Source of the DNA: Spirochaetia bacterium
Lineage (GTDB): Bacteria; Spirochaetota; Spirochaetia; Treponematales; Breznakiellaceae
Assembly (NCBI GenBank): GCA_025997675.1
Contig: BNUX01000015.1
Location: forward strand, 1-44,602
Length of the DNA: 44,602 nucleotides
Direction: 5' to 3'
In this document: one piece after another, positions 16,335 to 24,294 of the stretch
How positions within the stretch are numbered: position 1 is the stretch's first letter
Layout: each line of letters opens with the position of its first letter
Translations under genes and position numbers: made by a program
The notes under the pieces: model-generated
The model's input: only the letters and a program-made list of their open reading frames with translations
Told to the model about the DNA's origin: nothing
Databases searched by the model: none

Positions 16335-17089
16335 TTTCCTCCCCTTTTGAAGATGTCAAATAGTGCGGAGTTAAAGGATACCCCCGCCTGTACCACCAGG
16401 GTATCGTTTATCTTCGGCACCATCTCGTACATGTAGTCTTTCTGTAAATCCGTCAAGCTGTAATTGAACCGGCATTCCACATTGAAGGTGCAGGCTTCGA
16501 GGCTGTACTGAAAACCGCCGCCAATGATCAACCCCGCGTCAAAACGGTTGTCCCGGCGGCGGTCAAATTCAACCTTTTCATCGTATTGGTAATAAGGATC
16601 CAGTTTTGCCGGGTACACATAGCCGGCGAAATTCGGAGTTACGAGCCGAGTTTGTCCTTTGGTATGGCTATCCGCCCATACCCCAAGCCAGCCCCCGGCA
16701 TTTACAAAAACCCGCAGCGTCGGCAGCCGGGGAATCCCCACCGACAGATTCGCCAGGATGGGGAAATCCACAAAGCTGTTGGTCAATTCATTGTAAATGG
16801 GACTGTAATACCCCGTCCGGTGGACAGAGTAATTCTTCTGGATAAAAGTGGGTTCAACCTGCAGCCCAAGCCAGGAAAAGAACTGATACCGCACCGGCAC
16901 GCTCACGGTGAATCCATGCCCGGCGCGGTGTTCGGTAAATCCATAGTAATCGTCGTTGTTGGAGGTATACAGGGTGTTATAAGCCCAGCCGCCGTTTACT
17001 CCCACATACAGGCGATGAAACGGTTCCTGCGCCCAGGCCGCCGCAGCGAACACGCATAAAGAAAGTACTAAAACAATCTTTTTTATCAT
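16331..17089 (-). CDS. Predicted outer-membrane beta-barrel protein
   Basis: This 252-residue exported protein starts with the signal peptide MIKKIVLVLSLCVFAAAAWA, cleaved before Gln. The rest alternates polar and hydrophobic residues, with frequent aromatic strand ends (RLYVGVNGGWAYNTLY, VPVRYQFFSWLGLQVEPTF, GLIIGGGFQYSLE, VECRFNYSLTDL). This is the pattern of small porin-like or OmpA-like barrels. ATG 17089 has AGGAG at good spacing; the upstream frame extension has no signal peptide and is rejected. The gene forms an operon with the S41 lipoprotein and diverges from the GNAT gene across a 21-bp repeat array. Function beyond the barrel fold is unknown. Confidence 0.78.
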   Translation of the reverse strand: MIKKIVLVLSLCVFAAAAWAQEPFHRLYVGVNGGWAYNTLYTSNNDDYYGFTEHRAGHGFTVSVPVRYQFFSWLGLQVEPTFIQKNYSVHRTGYYSPIYNELTNSFVDFPILANLSVGIPRLPTLRVFVNAGGWLGVWADSHTKGQTRLVTPNFAGYVYPAKLDPYYQYDEKVEFDRRRDNRFDAGLIIGGGFQYSLEACTFNVECRFNYSLTDLQKDYMYEMVPKINDTLVVQAGVSFNSALFDIFKRGGK

Positions 17090-17122
17090 ACATGAATCTC
17101 CTTCTGCTCCGGAATTTCGTTT

Positions 17123-17151
17123 ATTGTCCGGCACTTGCCCTTGTCCGTCAA
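17123..17151 (-). promoter_or_regulatory. Likely promoter of the barrel protein / S41 operon
   Basis: On the reverse strand TTGACG (17151-17146), a 17-base spacer and GACAAT (17128-17123) precede ATG 17089. Its -35 side touches the first degenerate units of the 21-bp array. Confidence 0.5.
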
Positions 17152-17373
17152 GGTACTACCAGGGAGCTTAAAAGTACTATCAGACAGCTAAAAAGTACTT
17201 TTTAGGAGCCTACAAGTACTTTTAAGGAGCCTGCAAGTACTTTTAAGGAGCCTGCAAGTACTTTTAAGGAGCCTACAAGTACTTTTAAGGAGCCTGCAAG
17301 TACTTTTAAGGAGCCTACAAGTACTTTTAAGGAGCCTACAAGTACTTTTAAGGAGCCTACAAGTACTTTTAAG
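17150..17373. repeat. 21-bp tandem repeat array 2 between divergent promoters
   Basis: Eight full 21-bp units (17193-17360) and a partial unit follow about two degenerate units (from about 17150). Each unit contains AAGTACTTTTAAGGAGCC, followed by TAC or TGC. The unit includes the palindrome AAGTACTT. The degenerate left units read ACCAGGGAGCTTAAAAG and ATCAGACAGCTAAAAAG, close to the reverse complement of the array 1 unit, which links the two arrays. The array fills most of the 356 bases between the barrel-protein gene (17089) and the GNAT gene (17446). Nothing else is visible there except the two promoters. Confidence 0.97.
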
Positions 17374-17407
17374 CGCCGCCCCCCCCGGCAGCAGATGGAT
17401 GACAAGG

Positions 17408-17436
17408 TTGTAATAAACGGCGTTCCAGGGTAATAT
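17408..17436 (+). promoter_or_regulatory. Promoter of the GNAT-PP2C pair, possibly giving a leaderless transcript
   Basis: TTGTAA (17408-17413), a 17-base spacer and TAATAT (17431-17436) end only nine bases before ATG 17446, and no ribosome binding site precedes that ATG. The spacer matches the element at 13115. Transcription would start within a few bases of the start codon. Confidence 0.58.
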
Positions 17437-17445
17437 AATCTATCA

Positions 17446-18480
17446 ATGACGGTACACAATAAGGAAGGCGCTTCCCTGGAGGTAACGCTCCGTTTTGCCA
17501 AAAGTGAAGGGGATGACGTTTCCCGGCTGATCGCCCTTATGAAAAAACAGCATGGAAATAGTTATATGCCCAGCTTTTACCAGGAGCGCTGGGTACGTCA
17601 TGGCATGGAAACCGGAGAGTTCGGTTTTGTCCTGGCCGAACTTGCGGACGGAACCCTGGCGGGGATAATTGGCGCCGACACGGGGTGTGTCTTTACCGGC
17701 GCCCTGGTGCTGATCCTCCTGGTGGTGGACAAACCTCTCCGCGGTTTTGGAATGGGGAAAATTCTGCACCACTTTATCCTGAACGCCAAACCCCGGGATA
17801 CATACACCTGCATATACGGACACTGCATGAGCCTGGACCCGGTAAGCCAGAGGAACCATATCGAATTCGGTTACAAAATGACCGGCCTCATGCCGAACTG
17901 GTACCAGTTTGATCCCGGGGCAGAATTTATCGCCGGCATGAAACTGCCCCTCAAGCACAGCCTGATAATAGCCATCCTGCCCAAGGCAAAGCGGGATGCG
18001 GGGTTGCTCTATGTTCCGGAAGCCTATATTCCCTATATTTCGGAAAAGTATGATTCCCTGGGGGCGGCCTATACCTTTGCAGAACCTAAGGGGTCTCCTT
18101 TCCCCCAATTAACCTATACCCTTACCCAAAGCGACCTGCACCGGTATTGTGAAATATTTGTTACCGAAGGGGGGGCCGCTTTCGCTCCGGTCTTAAAAGA
18201 TACCCTGGGAAAATACGCATCCCTGGAACGGCAGAGCTTTACGGTGTTTGTCAGCATGAACGATCCCGGCTGTCCCGCAGTCTGCGCCTTATTGGAGGAA
18301 CAGGGCTTTTTCTTTACCGGTATCCACCCCTTGTCCGGGCAAACAGAGTATCTAATCTACCATTATTCGCCAACCATACCGGTACCCTTTGACAAAATCG
18401 CGGTGGTGAAGGAATTTAAAAAAGACCTTGAATGGATAAAATCCCTGTATGGGAAGGAAAAATATGTTCAGGCGAATTAG
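17446..18480 (+). CDS. GNAT-fold acetyltransferase-like protein
   Basis: This 344-residue protein is related to the GNAT superfamily. The acetyl-CoA loop region reads VVDKPLRGFGMGKILHHFI, followed by the usual HCMSLDPVSQRNHIEFGYKMTG helix-strand end. A second, less typical half ends QGFFFTGIHPLSGQTEYLIYHY. The same two-part structure forms the C-terminal two thirds of the HATPase-GNAT fusion at 26760, so the two are paralogues and this one lacks the ATPase. The acyl donor and acceptor are unknown. Its 3' end overlaps the PP2C phosphatase gene by 17 bases, a strong sign of joint function. ATG 17446 has no ribosome binding site; an AAGGAAGG slightly downstream could serve a rarer start about ten codons in. 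Confidence 0.75.
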   Translation: MTVHNKEGASLEVTLRFAKSEGDDVSRLIALMKKQHGNSYMPSFYQERWVRHGMETGEFGFVLAELADGTLAGIIGADTGCVFTGALVLILLVVDKPLRGFGMGKILHHFILNAKPRDTYTCIYGHCMSLDPVSQRNHIEFGYKMTGLMPNWYQFDPGAEFIAGMKLPLKHSLIIAILPKAKRDAGLLYVPEAYIPYISEKYDSLGAAYTFAEPKGSPFPQLTYTLTQSDLHRYCEIFVTEGGAAFAPVLKDTLGKYASLERQSFTVFVSMNDPGCPAVCALLEEQGFFFTGIHPLSGQTEYLIYHYSPTIPVPFDKIAVVKEFKKDLEWIKSLYGKEKYVQAN

Positions 18481-20593
18481 GACTAAGGTATTCACCGTAA
18501 TTCTGTCCACCTCCCTGGGCGCTTTGGCGCTTCTCAGCGTAACCGGCATGGTAAGTATTTTCAGGCTCAGAGGCGCCGCCCTGGGTCTGGGGGAACAATT
18601 GGGGGGCGCCGCCGCCCGGCACAGTCAGACCGCACTGGAAGATCAGGTGCGGCAGCAGATCCTGAGCCTGGCCCGGGACAAGGCGGCCCTGACGGATGAA
18701 AAACTTACCGCCATTCAGAATCAGACCACATTAGCCGCGGAGGTGGCGACCCGCATCTATACCCATAAAAATTTCTATCAGCCAAAACCCCGGGGATATT
18801 TACAATCCCCTCAAGCGGGGATGGAGTCTGTTTTTCTTATGACCGCACCGGGGGTCTCTCCGGAAAGCATAGAACATGAAATTTCCATGGCCGCCAATAT
18901 CGCTGATGTTCTGCGTCAGTCGACGGTGGCGGATCTGGGGCTCAGCGCCAGTTATATCGGCGGCGAGTCCGGGTATATTATCATTGCCGATAAGACCATC
19001 ACCGCCTCCGTCTCCCTGGATCCCCGGACACGGAGCTGGTATACCGGCGCAAAGGAAAAGGGCGGTCTCTTCTGGACCGATATTTTTCTTGATAGCCTTG
19101 GCCGGGGGGCGGGTCTTACCTGCGCCATGCCCTTTTACGATCTTTCCAACGGAGGCCGGGTATTCAAGGGGGTGGCAGGCAGCGGAACCCTTTTATCGGT
19201 AAATGTAAACAAGATTATTGATTCTACCAAAATCGGCAATTCCGGTTTTGCCTTTCTGTTAAACGAAAAGGGACAGGTGATAGCCACTCCCCAGAGCAGC
19301 GATGTTATCACCGATAAGGCGGGTAGTATTTTTTATGATGATTATCTGCGGAGTTCCAATCCCGGTCTCAGCGAACTTGCCCAAAGGATGGTGCGCCGGG
19401 AAAGCGGTATCATGGAACTGGAAATGGACGGGCAGGAGGTCTATGCCGCCTATCATCCCCTGGATACCCTTAACTGGAGCCTGGGTGTGGTGGTCGGTGT
19501 TAATGAGGTTATCGCCCCGGCCCTGTGGATAGAGCAGGATATCCTCCTTCTTACAAACCGGGAAATGACCCTGATTGACCGGAACATCACCCTGGTTGTT
19601 CTGGCTGTATTGGTTATCATCGTCATCGCCGCAGTCATTACTATCCTGGTGGCCATCCGCCTTTCCAACAGCCTTACCGCCCCTATTGTCGCCTTAAGCG
19701 CCGGTGCAAAGATCATCGGCGCCGGGGACCTCCACCACCGGCTGGAGGTGAAAACCGGGGACGAGATCGAAGTGCTGGCAGAAACCTTCAATCAGATGAT
19801 CGGGAATATCAAGGAGATCACCGGCGAAAAAGAACGGCTGGGCACGGAATTGAATGTGGCCACCCGGATACAGGCCAGTATGCTCCCCTGTATATTTCCC
19901 CCCTTCCCGGATCGGAAGGAATTTGACATCTACGCCCGGATGCACCCCGCAAAAGAAGTGGGGGGTGATTTTTACGATTTCTTTTTTACCGGCCAGGACC
20001 AGCTTACCCTGGTCATTGCCGATGTTTCCGGCAAGGGGGTCCCCGCGGCCCTGTTTATGGTTATTGCAAAGACCCTTATCAAGAACCACAGCCGGATGCA
20101 AAAGTCCCCGGAGGAGATTCTCTTCTCCGTCAACAATCAGCTCTGCGAAAATAACGAAGAGTGCATGTTTGTGACGGTTTTTATCTGCCGGCTTGATTTG
20201 ATCACCGGGGTCTTGAGTTTTGCCAATGCGGGGCATAACAAGCCCCTCATTTCCCGTTCCGGGGGAGACTATGAATTCCTGGAGCTGAAGCGTGGGCGTC
20301 CTCTGGGGGTGTCCGCAGGTTTTCCCTATCAGTCCGCAGAGCTTACCCTGAATGAAGGGGATAAGCTCTATTTATACACCGACGGCATAAACGAGGCGGA
20401 GAACCGTCAAGGTGAGCAGTTCGGCAATGACCGGCTCCTGGAAACCGCCAATTCCTGCCGGGAATCAGCCCCCCGGGATTTTGATGAGGCCCTCCGCCGG
20501 GCACTGACCGGCTTTGTAAACGGCGCGGAGCAATCCGACGATATCACTTCCCTGGCCTTTGTTTTCAGGCAAAAGGTAAAGCCGGACCGTTAA
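18464..20593 (+). CDS. Membrane PP2C-type (RsbU/SpoIIE) phosphatase with sensor and HAMP domains
   Basis: This 709-residue signalling phosphatase has these parts in order: a membrane helix (about 10-35), an extracytoplasmic Cache-like sensor (about 40-370, with SYIGGESGYIIIAD and DPRTRSWYTGAKEKGGLFWT), a second helix (about 372-396), HAMP (about 397-450) and a PP2C/SpoIIE catalytic domain (about 490-705). Metal-binding stretches VGGDFYDFF, IADVSGKGVPAALFM and a C-terminal SDDITSLAFVF are intact. Family members dephosphorylate STAS antagonists to release HATPase partners. The likely partners here are the STAS protein at 10618 and, more speculatively, the HATPase-GNAT protein at 26760. ATG 18464 has GGAAGG upstream; the start 15 bases earlier is less likely. 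Confidence 0.92.
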   Translation: MFRRIRTKVFTVILSTSLGALALLSVTGMVSIFRLRGAALGLGEQLGGAAARHSQTALEDQVRQQILSLARDKAALTDEKLTAIQNQTTLAAEVATRIYTHKNFYQPKPRGYLQSPQAGMESVFLMTAPGVSPESIEHEISMAANIADVLRQSTVADLGLSASYIGGESGYIIIADKTITASVSLDPRTRSWYTGAKEKGGLFWTDIFLDSLGRGAGLTCAMPFYDLSNGGRVFKGVAGSGTLLSVNVNKIIDSTKIGNSGFAFLLNEKGQVIATPQSSDVITDKAGSIFYDDYLRSSNPGLSELAQRMVRRESGIMELEMDGQEVYAAYHPLDTLNWSLGVVVGVNEVIAPALWIEQDILLLTNREMTLIDRNITLVVLAVLVIIVIAAVITILVAIRLSNSLTAPIVALSAGAKIIGAGDLHHRLEVKTGDEIEVLAETFNQMIGNIKEITGEKERLGTELNVATRIQASMLPCIFPPFPDRKEFDIYARMHPAKEVGGDFYDFFFTGQDQLTLVIADVSGKGVPAALFMVIAKTLIKNHSRMQKSPEEILFSVNNQLCENNEECMFVTVFICRLDLITGVLSFANAGHNKPLISRSGGDYEFLELKRGRPLGVSAGFPYQSAELTLNEGDKLYLYTDGINEAENRQGEQFGNDRLLETANSCRESAPRDFDEALRRALTGFVNGAEQSDDITSLAFVFRQKVKPDR

Positions 20594-20607
20594 AACACGA
20601 TTGCCGC

Positions 20608-20636
20608 TTGACAATTCAAAAACAAGCTGATATAGT
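20608..20636 (+). promoter_or_regulatory. Strong sigma70-like promoter of the LuxC/LuxE operon
   Basis: TTGACA (20608-20613), a 17-base spacer and TATAGT (20631-20636) are followed by AGGAGG (20645-20650) and GTG 20658. Base composition becomes clearly more AT-rich from about here to 28250. Confidence 0.8.
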
Positions 20637-20657
20637 TTCAGGATAGGAGGAATAGTT

Positions 20658-21896
20658 GTGGGCGCCTCGGTAAAAGCAGCCGGTGTTTTTTTTATACCTG
20701 ATTTTCAGAGGCTCTATGCTGCACGCTTTATTTCCACCGTCGGCGCAAAATTTTTCTCGCTGGCTATTTCGTGGTGGGTGCTTGACAGTAACTTTAAGGA
20801 TGCAAATTCGCTGCTGGGTATTATCATGGCGGCAACGGCGATTGGAACATTCGGGTTTGCGCCTTTCATGGGCGCCCTGGCCGATAGTTACAGCAAGAAA
20901 TCAACAATGATTGCAGCTCTTGCAGGAAATGCTATTGTTGTAGGCATCACTATTCTCCTTTTTGTGTTGGGTGTTTTTAATGCGGTTCCGCTTTTGTTTG
21001 CCCTGTTTGCAATACTGATCTATGCATTCGAGCCATTAGCGGAAACTTCAATGCAGGGCAGCCTGAATTACATTGTCCCGCCCAATTTACTGCCCAGCGC
21101 AGTTTCAATAGTGTCCGGCATAACATCCTTTTCCCAGGCGATAGGAGCGGCGTTTGCGGGCGCCGCAATTGTTGTGCTGGGTGTTGCAGGCGCGTTCTCG
21201 GTTGACGCCCTCTGTTATATTGTTTCAATATTTTTTGTAATCCGTTTAACTACGCCGCTGCCGGTTGTGTCAAACAATGATAACAAATCGTCTTTTTGGA
21301 AGAACTTTGCGGAAGGTTTTAAATATGTAAAAGATGATAAAGCCTTGTTTGCATTGCTGATTTTCTTTGCGGTAATCAATCTGTTTGTATCCCCGATTGT
21401 TTTAGCGCTGCCGATAATTGCAAAAACGGTTTACAACGGCAGCGCCATGCTTATGTCCGGTTACGAAATTGCACTGGGCGGCGGCGTTGTGGTTCTTAGC
21501 ACCCTGGCAGGATTTATCAGGAAAAGATACAACAGATACGGCGCGGGTTTTATCGCTATCATTTTCTGCGGCGCATCGTTAGTATGTCTTGCCGCCTTTG
21601 ATAATTTAGTATTGACCTTTGTTTTTGTGTTTTTATTCGGCTGCGGAATGGGTTTTGTAAATGTTTCCATGATGACACTTTTTCAATCTTACGTGCCACC
21701 TTTTATTCAGGGGCGTTTTTTTTCTATACTGAACACCATCGCAGGTGCGGTAATTCCGTTAAGCTATGCGGTTGTAGGTTTTGTAAGCAATAAAATAAAC
21801 ATTATGGATCTAATGTTTATTAACGGTTGTGTTTTAGCGGCATCTTCTTTTGTGATGCTCTGCATAAAAAAAATTGATGGAGAATATGTTTTATGA
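20658..21896 (+). CDS. MFS transporter, EntS-like exporter
   Basis: This 412-residue major facilitator has about twelve hydrophobic helices. The first loop carries FMGALADSYSKKSTM, the MFS motif between helices 2 and 3, and the N-terminus RLYAARFISTVGAKFFSLAIS is typical of the MFS_3/EntS group that exports siderophores, drugs and other small products. GTG 20658 is set by AGGAGG seven bases upstream. It is the first gene of a five-gene operon and overlaps the next as ATGA. The context suggests it exports the product of the acyl-activating and reducing enzymes behind it. The substrate is unknown. Confidence 0.85.
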   Translation: MGASVKAAGVFFIPDFQRLYAARFISTVGAKFFSLAISWWVLDSNFKDANSLLGIIMAATAIGTFGFAPFMGALADSYSKKSTMIAALAGNAIVVGITILLFVLGVFNAVPLLFALFAILIYAFEPLAETSMQGSLNYIVPPNLLPSAVSIVSGITSFSQAIGAAFAGAAIVVLGVAGAFSVDALCYIVSIFFVIRLTTPLPVVSNNDNKSSFWKNFAEGFKYVKDDKALFALLIFFAVINLFVSPIVLALPIIAKTVYNGSAMLMSGYEIALGGGVVVLSTLAGFIRKRYNRYGAGFIAIIFCGASLVCLAAFDNLVLTFVFVFLFGCGMGFVNVSMMTLFQSYVPPFIQGRFFSILNTIAGAVIPLSYAVVGFVSNKINIMDLMFINGCVLAASSFVMLCIKKIDGEYVL

Positions 21897-23158
21897 TGAA
21901 ATTATACAGCGAAGATTATATCATACGCTACGCAAAACAACATTCGCCTTTTTACCGTGAGCTATATAAAGATGTAAAAACTGATCACCCCACGGTAAAA
22001 GACCTGCCTTTAATAAATCAAAGTGACTTTTGGGCGGCAAACACACACGGTAGCGATAATACCGTTCTTACAGGCGCCATAGAAGACGGACTTGTATTTA
22101 AAAGCGGCGGCAGTACAAGCGCGCCAAAATTTTCTGTGTTTGCCCACGATGAATACGAAACTTTCTGCCACACAAGCGGGCTTGCGTTTATGTATAACGG
22201 CGTACAAAGCGGCGACAAAATCGCAAACCTTTTTTACGGCGGTCTTTTGTATACTTCTTTTTTGTATGTTCATGATTTTGTACGATACTGTCCTATACAG
22301 CTTGTTGAGTATCCTATAATGGGATCAACGCCAATACCTGAAATACTGCATATAATAGAGCAGCATAAATGCAATGTTATAAACGGAGTGCCTACAACAA
22401 TTATTTCCCTGTTTGAACACGCAAAGAAAACCGGTGCTGATATATCTTTTGTAAATAAAATATATTTTGGCGGAGAAACTTTTTTTCAAGACCAGCGTGA
22501 TTTTGTACATTCGGTTAATAGCAAAGTTGAGATACGCTCCGGCTCTTATTCACTTGTAGACGGCGGGCTTGTAGGTTTTGGTGACAACTCTTGTGGTTTT
22601 AACGAGCACCGCACCTTTGATTATGTCTGCCGGCTGGAAATTGTAGACAGCGATACCGGAGAGGTCATCGAAGAAACAAACAAAACCGGCAATCTTATAG
22701 TAACATCTTTGTACAGAAGATTGCAGCCTATGATACGCTATCCGCTTGGCGACCGTGGGATGTGGCTGGAGCCGGAAAATGTTAGTAACCGCAAATTTTT
22801 ATTGCAGGGGCGCAGTGAAGAAGGAGCGCGTGTTGGTGTTGTATCTTTTTATTATGATGATCTGCGTGCGGTCTTGCAGTCTGTAAGCGGCGTACATATT
22901 CTAAACTACCAACTGGTAATAACACACTTTGACGGCAAGGATGCTCTTGCCGTGCGTGCAGCAACTAACGAAACATCACTTGCAAAGGATCATAAAAAGG
23001 AATTTCTATCCGGCTTGTATAAAGAGCGTGTTTTGTTTAAGGAAGAATACGAGAAAGGACACCTACACGAGCCTGTTTTTGAATTTGTTTCACCCGAAGA
23101 ATTAGAATACAACCCGCGTACGGGGAAAATCAAACGTATATTAGACCAGAGGTTATAA
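21893..23158 (+). CDS. PaaK-like AMP-forming acyl/aryl ligase
   Basis: This 421-residue adenylate-forming enzyme is related to phenylacetate-CoA ligases. The ATP loop is FKSGGSTSAPKF (69-80). Family stretches VNKIYFGGE and YPLGDRG and a C-terminal PRTGKIKRIL, with the usual catalytic-type Lys, are present. It should activate a carboxylic acid as acyl-AMP and may pass it to CoA or a protein thiol. The acid cannot be named from sequence. It overlaps the MFS gene by 4 bases and the LuxE-like gene by one base (TAATG). It is one of three adenylate-forming modules in the operon, with the LuxE-like protein and the PaaK half of the fusion. Confidence 0.85.
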   Translation: MMKLYSEDYIIRYAKQHSPFYRELYKDVKTDHPTVKDLPLINQSDFWAANTHGSDNTVLTGAIEDGLVFKSGGSTSAPKFSVFAHDEYETFCHTSGLAFMYNGVQSGDKIANLFYGGLLYTSFLYVHDFVRYCPIQLVEYPIMGSTPIPEILHIIEQHKCNVINGVPTTIISLFEHAKKTGADISFVNKIYFGGETFFQDQRDFVHSVNSKVEIRSGSYSLVDGGLVGFGDNSCGFNEHRTFDYVCRLEIVDSDTGEVIEETNKTGNLIVTSLYRRLQPMIRYPLGDRGMWLEPENVSNRKFLLQGRSEEGARVGVVSFYYDDLRAVLQSVSGVHILNYQLVITHFDGKDALAVRAATNETSLAKDHKKEFLSGLYKERVLFKEEYEKGHLHEPVFEFVSPEELEYNPRTGKIKRILDQRL

Positions 23159-24294
23159 TGAGTTACCATAATATAAACACGGTAGAAAAATTATGTGCCG
23201 TTAAAGATGCTTACAAACAGGATGCCGAAACGGATAAAATGTTTGTAGAGGCTATGAAAGAAATTGTGCTTTTTCATAAAGAGCATAGTACTTTTTATTC
23301 ACGCCTTTTGGAAAAAAACAAATTTGATATAAACACACTTTCTGCTGTAGAAGACTGCGCAGCAATTCCATTTGTCTATGCCGACTTCTTTAAAACACAT
23401 GTTGTAAAAAGCGTCGGCGATGATCAGATTACCGATCATTATACATCTTCAGGTACTACAGGACAAAAAAGCCAAATGTTTTTTGACGAACGCTCTTTAG
23501 GCAGTGCGGTTAAAATGATCGATTTTGAAATGGAATTTCTTGGATTTAATATGCCGGCTGTAAAATCAAACTATATAATGTATTCCTACCAGATTCCTGA
23601 AGATTCTAAATTAGGTACGGCGAACACAGACAAACGTCTGACAAAATATTCACCCCCTGCCGAAATTGAATACGCGTTAAAACAAAATGGCAGGGGCGGT
23701 TATGACTTTGATATATTCGGAATAATTAGTGCCTTTCGGCGTTTCGCACAGCAGGATTTGCCTGTTCGTATTTTAGGGTTTCCTTCTTTTTTTTATTTTA
23801 CATTACAGCAGATGAAGGATCTCAAAATACAACCGGTAAAACTAAATCCAAAATCGGCTACATTGTTCGGCGGAGGATGGAAAGGATTTGCCGGAAAGGA
23901 AATATCAAAACAGGAATTATACGAGATGGGTGAAGAAATGCTTGGCATTCCAAACAACAGGTTCTGTGACGGCTTTGGATCGGTTGAGCATTGCATACCC
24001 TATTTGGAATGTAGTAATCATCATTTCCATGTACCTACCTGGTCGCGTGTTTTTATACGCGATGTTAGAACGCTTGATGTACTGCCCTTCGGTAACAGCG
24101 GCTTCTTACAATTTGTGTCCCCTTACATAACATCGGCGCCTGCACACAGCGTACTTATGGGCGATTTAGCTGTACTTCATCCTGCGTCAAAATGCGGCTG
24201 CGGCATAAAAACACCATACTTTGAAATACTGGGGCGTGCCGGAACAAGTAAAAACAAAAGCTGTGCAATCGCCGCTGCGGAGTTACTAAAATGA
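23158..24294 (+). CDS. luxE: LuxE-like acyl-protein synthetase
   Basis: This 378-residue protein is of the LuxE family, which in luminous bacteria activates a fatty acid with ATP and transfers it as a thioester to the LuxC reductase. The nucleotide loop is HYTSSGTTGQKSQ (94-106). Later family stretches include FGGGWKGFAGKEISKQEL and CDGFGSVEHCIPYLEC. Near the C-terminus lie Cys346 and Cys348 (KCGCGIKTPYFEILGRAG) and Cys369, candidates for acyl transfer or metal binding. The next gene encodes a LuxC-type reductase, which supports the assignment. No luxA or luxB is nearby, so light production is not implied. ATG 23158 shares a base with the previous stop. The symbol denotes family membership only. 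Confidence 0.86.
   Translation: MSYHNINTVEKLCAVKDAYKQDAETDKMFVEAMKEIVLFHKEHSTFYSRLLEKNKFDINTLSAVEDCAAIPFVYADFFKTHVVKSVGDDQITDHYTSSGTTGQKSQMFFDERSLGSAVKMIDFEMEFLGFNMPAVKSNYIMYSYQIPEDSKLGTANTDKRLTKYSPPAEIEYALKQNGRGGYDFDIFGIISAFRRFAQQDLPVRILGFPSFFYFTLQQMKDLKIQPVKLNPKSATLFGGGWKGFAGKEISKQELYEMGEEMLGIPNNRFCDGFGSVEHCIPYLECSNHHFHVPTWSRVFIRDVRTLDVLPFGNSGFLQFVSPYITSAPAHSVLMGDLAVLHPASKCGCGIKTPYFEILGRAGTSKNKSCAIAAAELLK

Noticed and set aside
17202..17501. Reverse-strand KVLVGSL-repeat frame across array 2
   Set aside because: Same artefact of a 21-bp period; it also overlaps the promoter and start of the GNAT gene.
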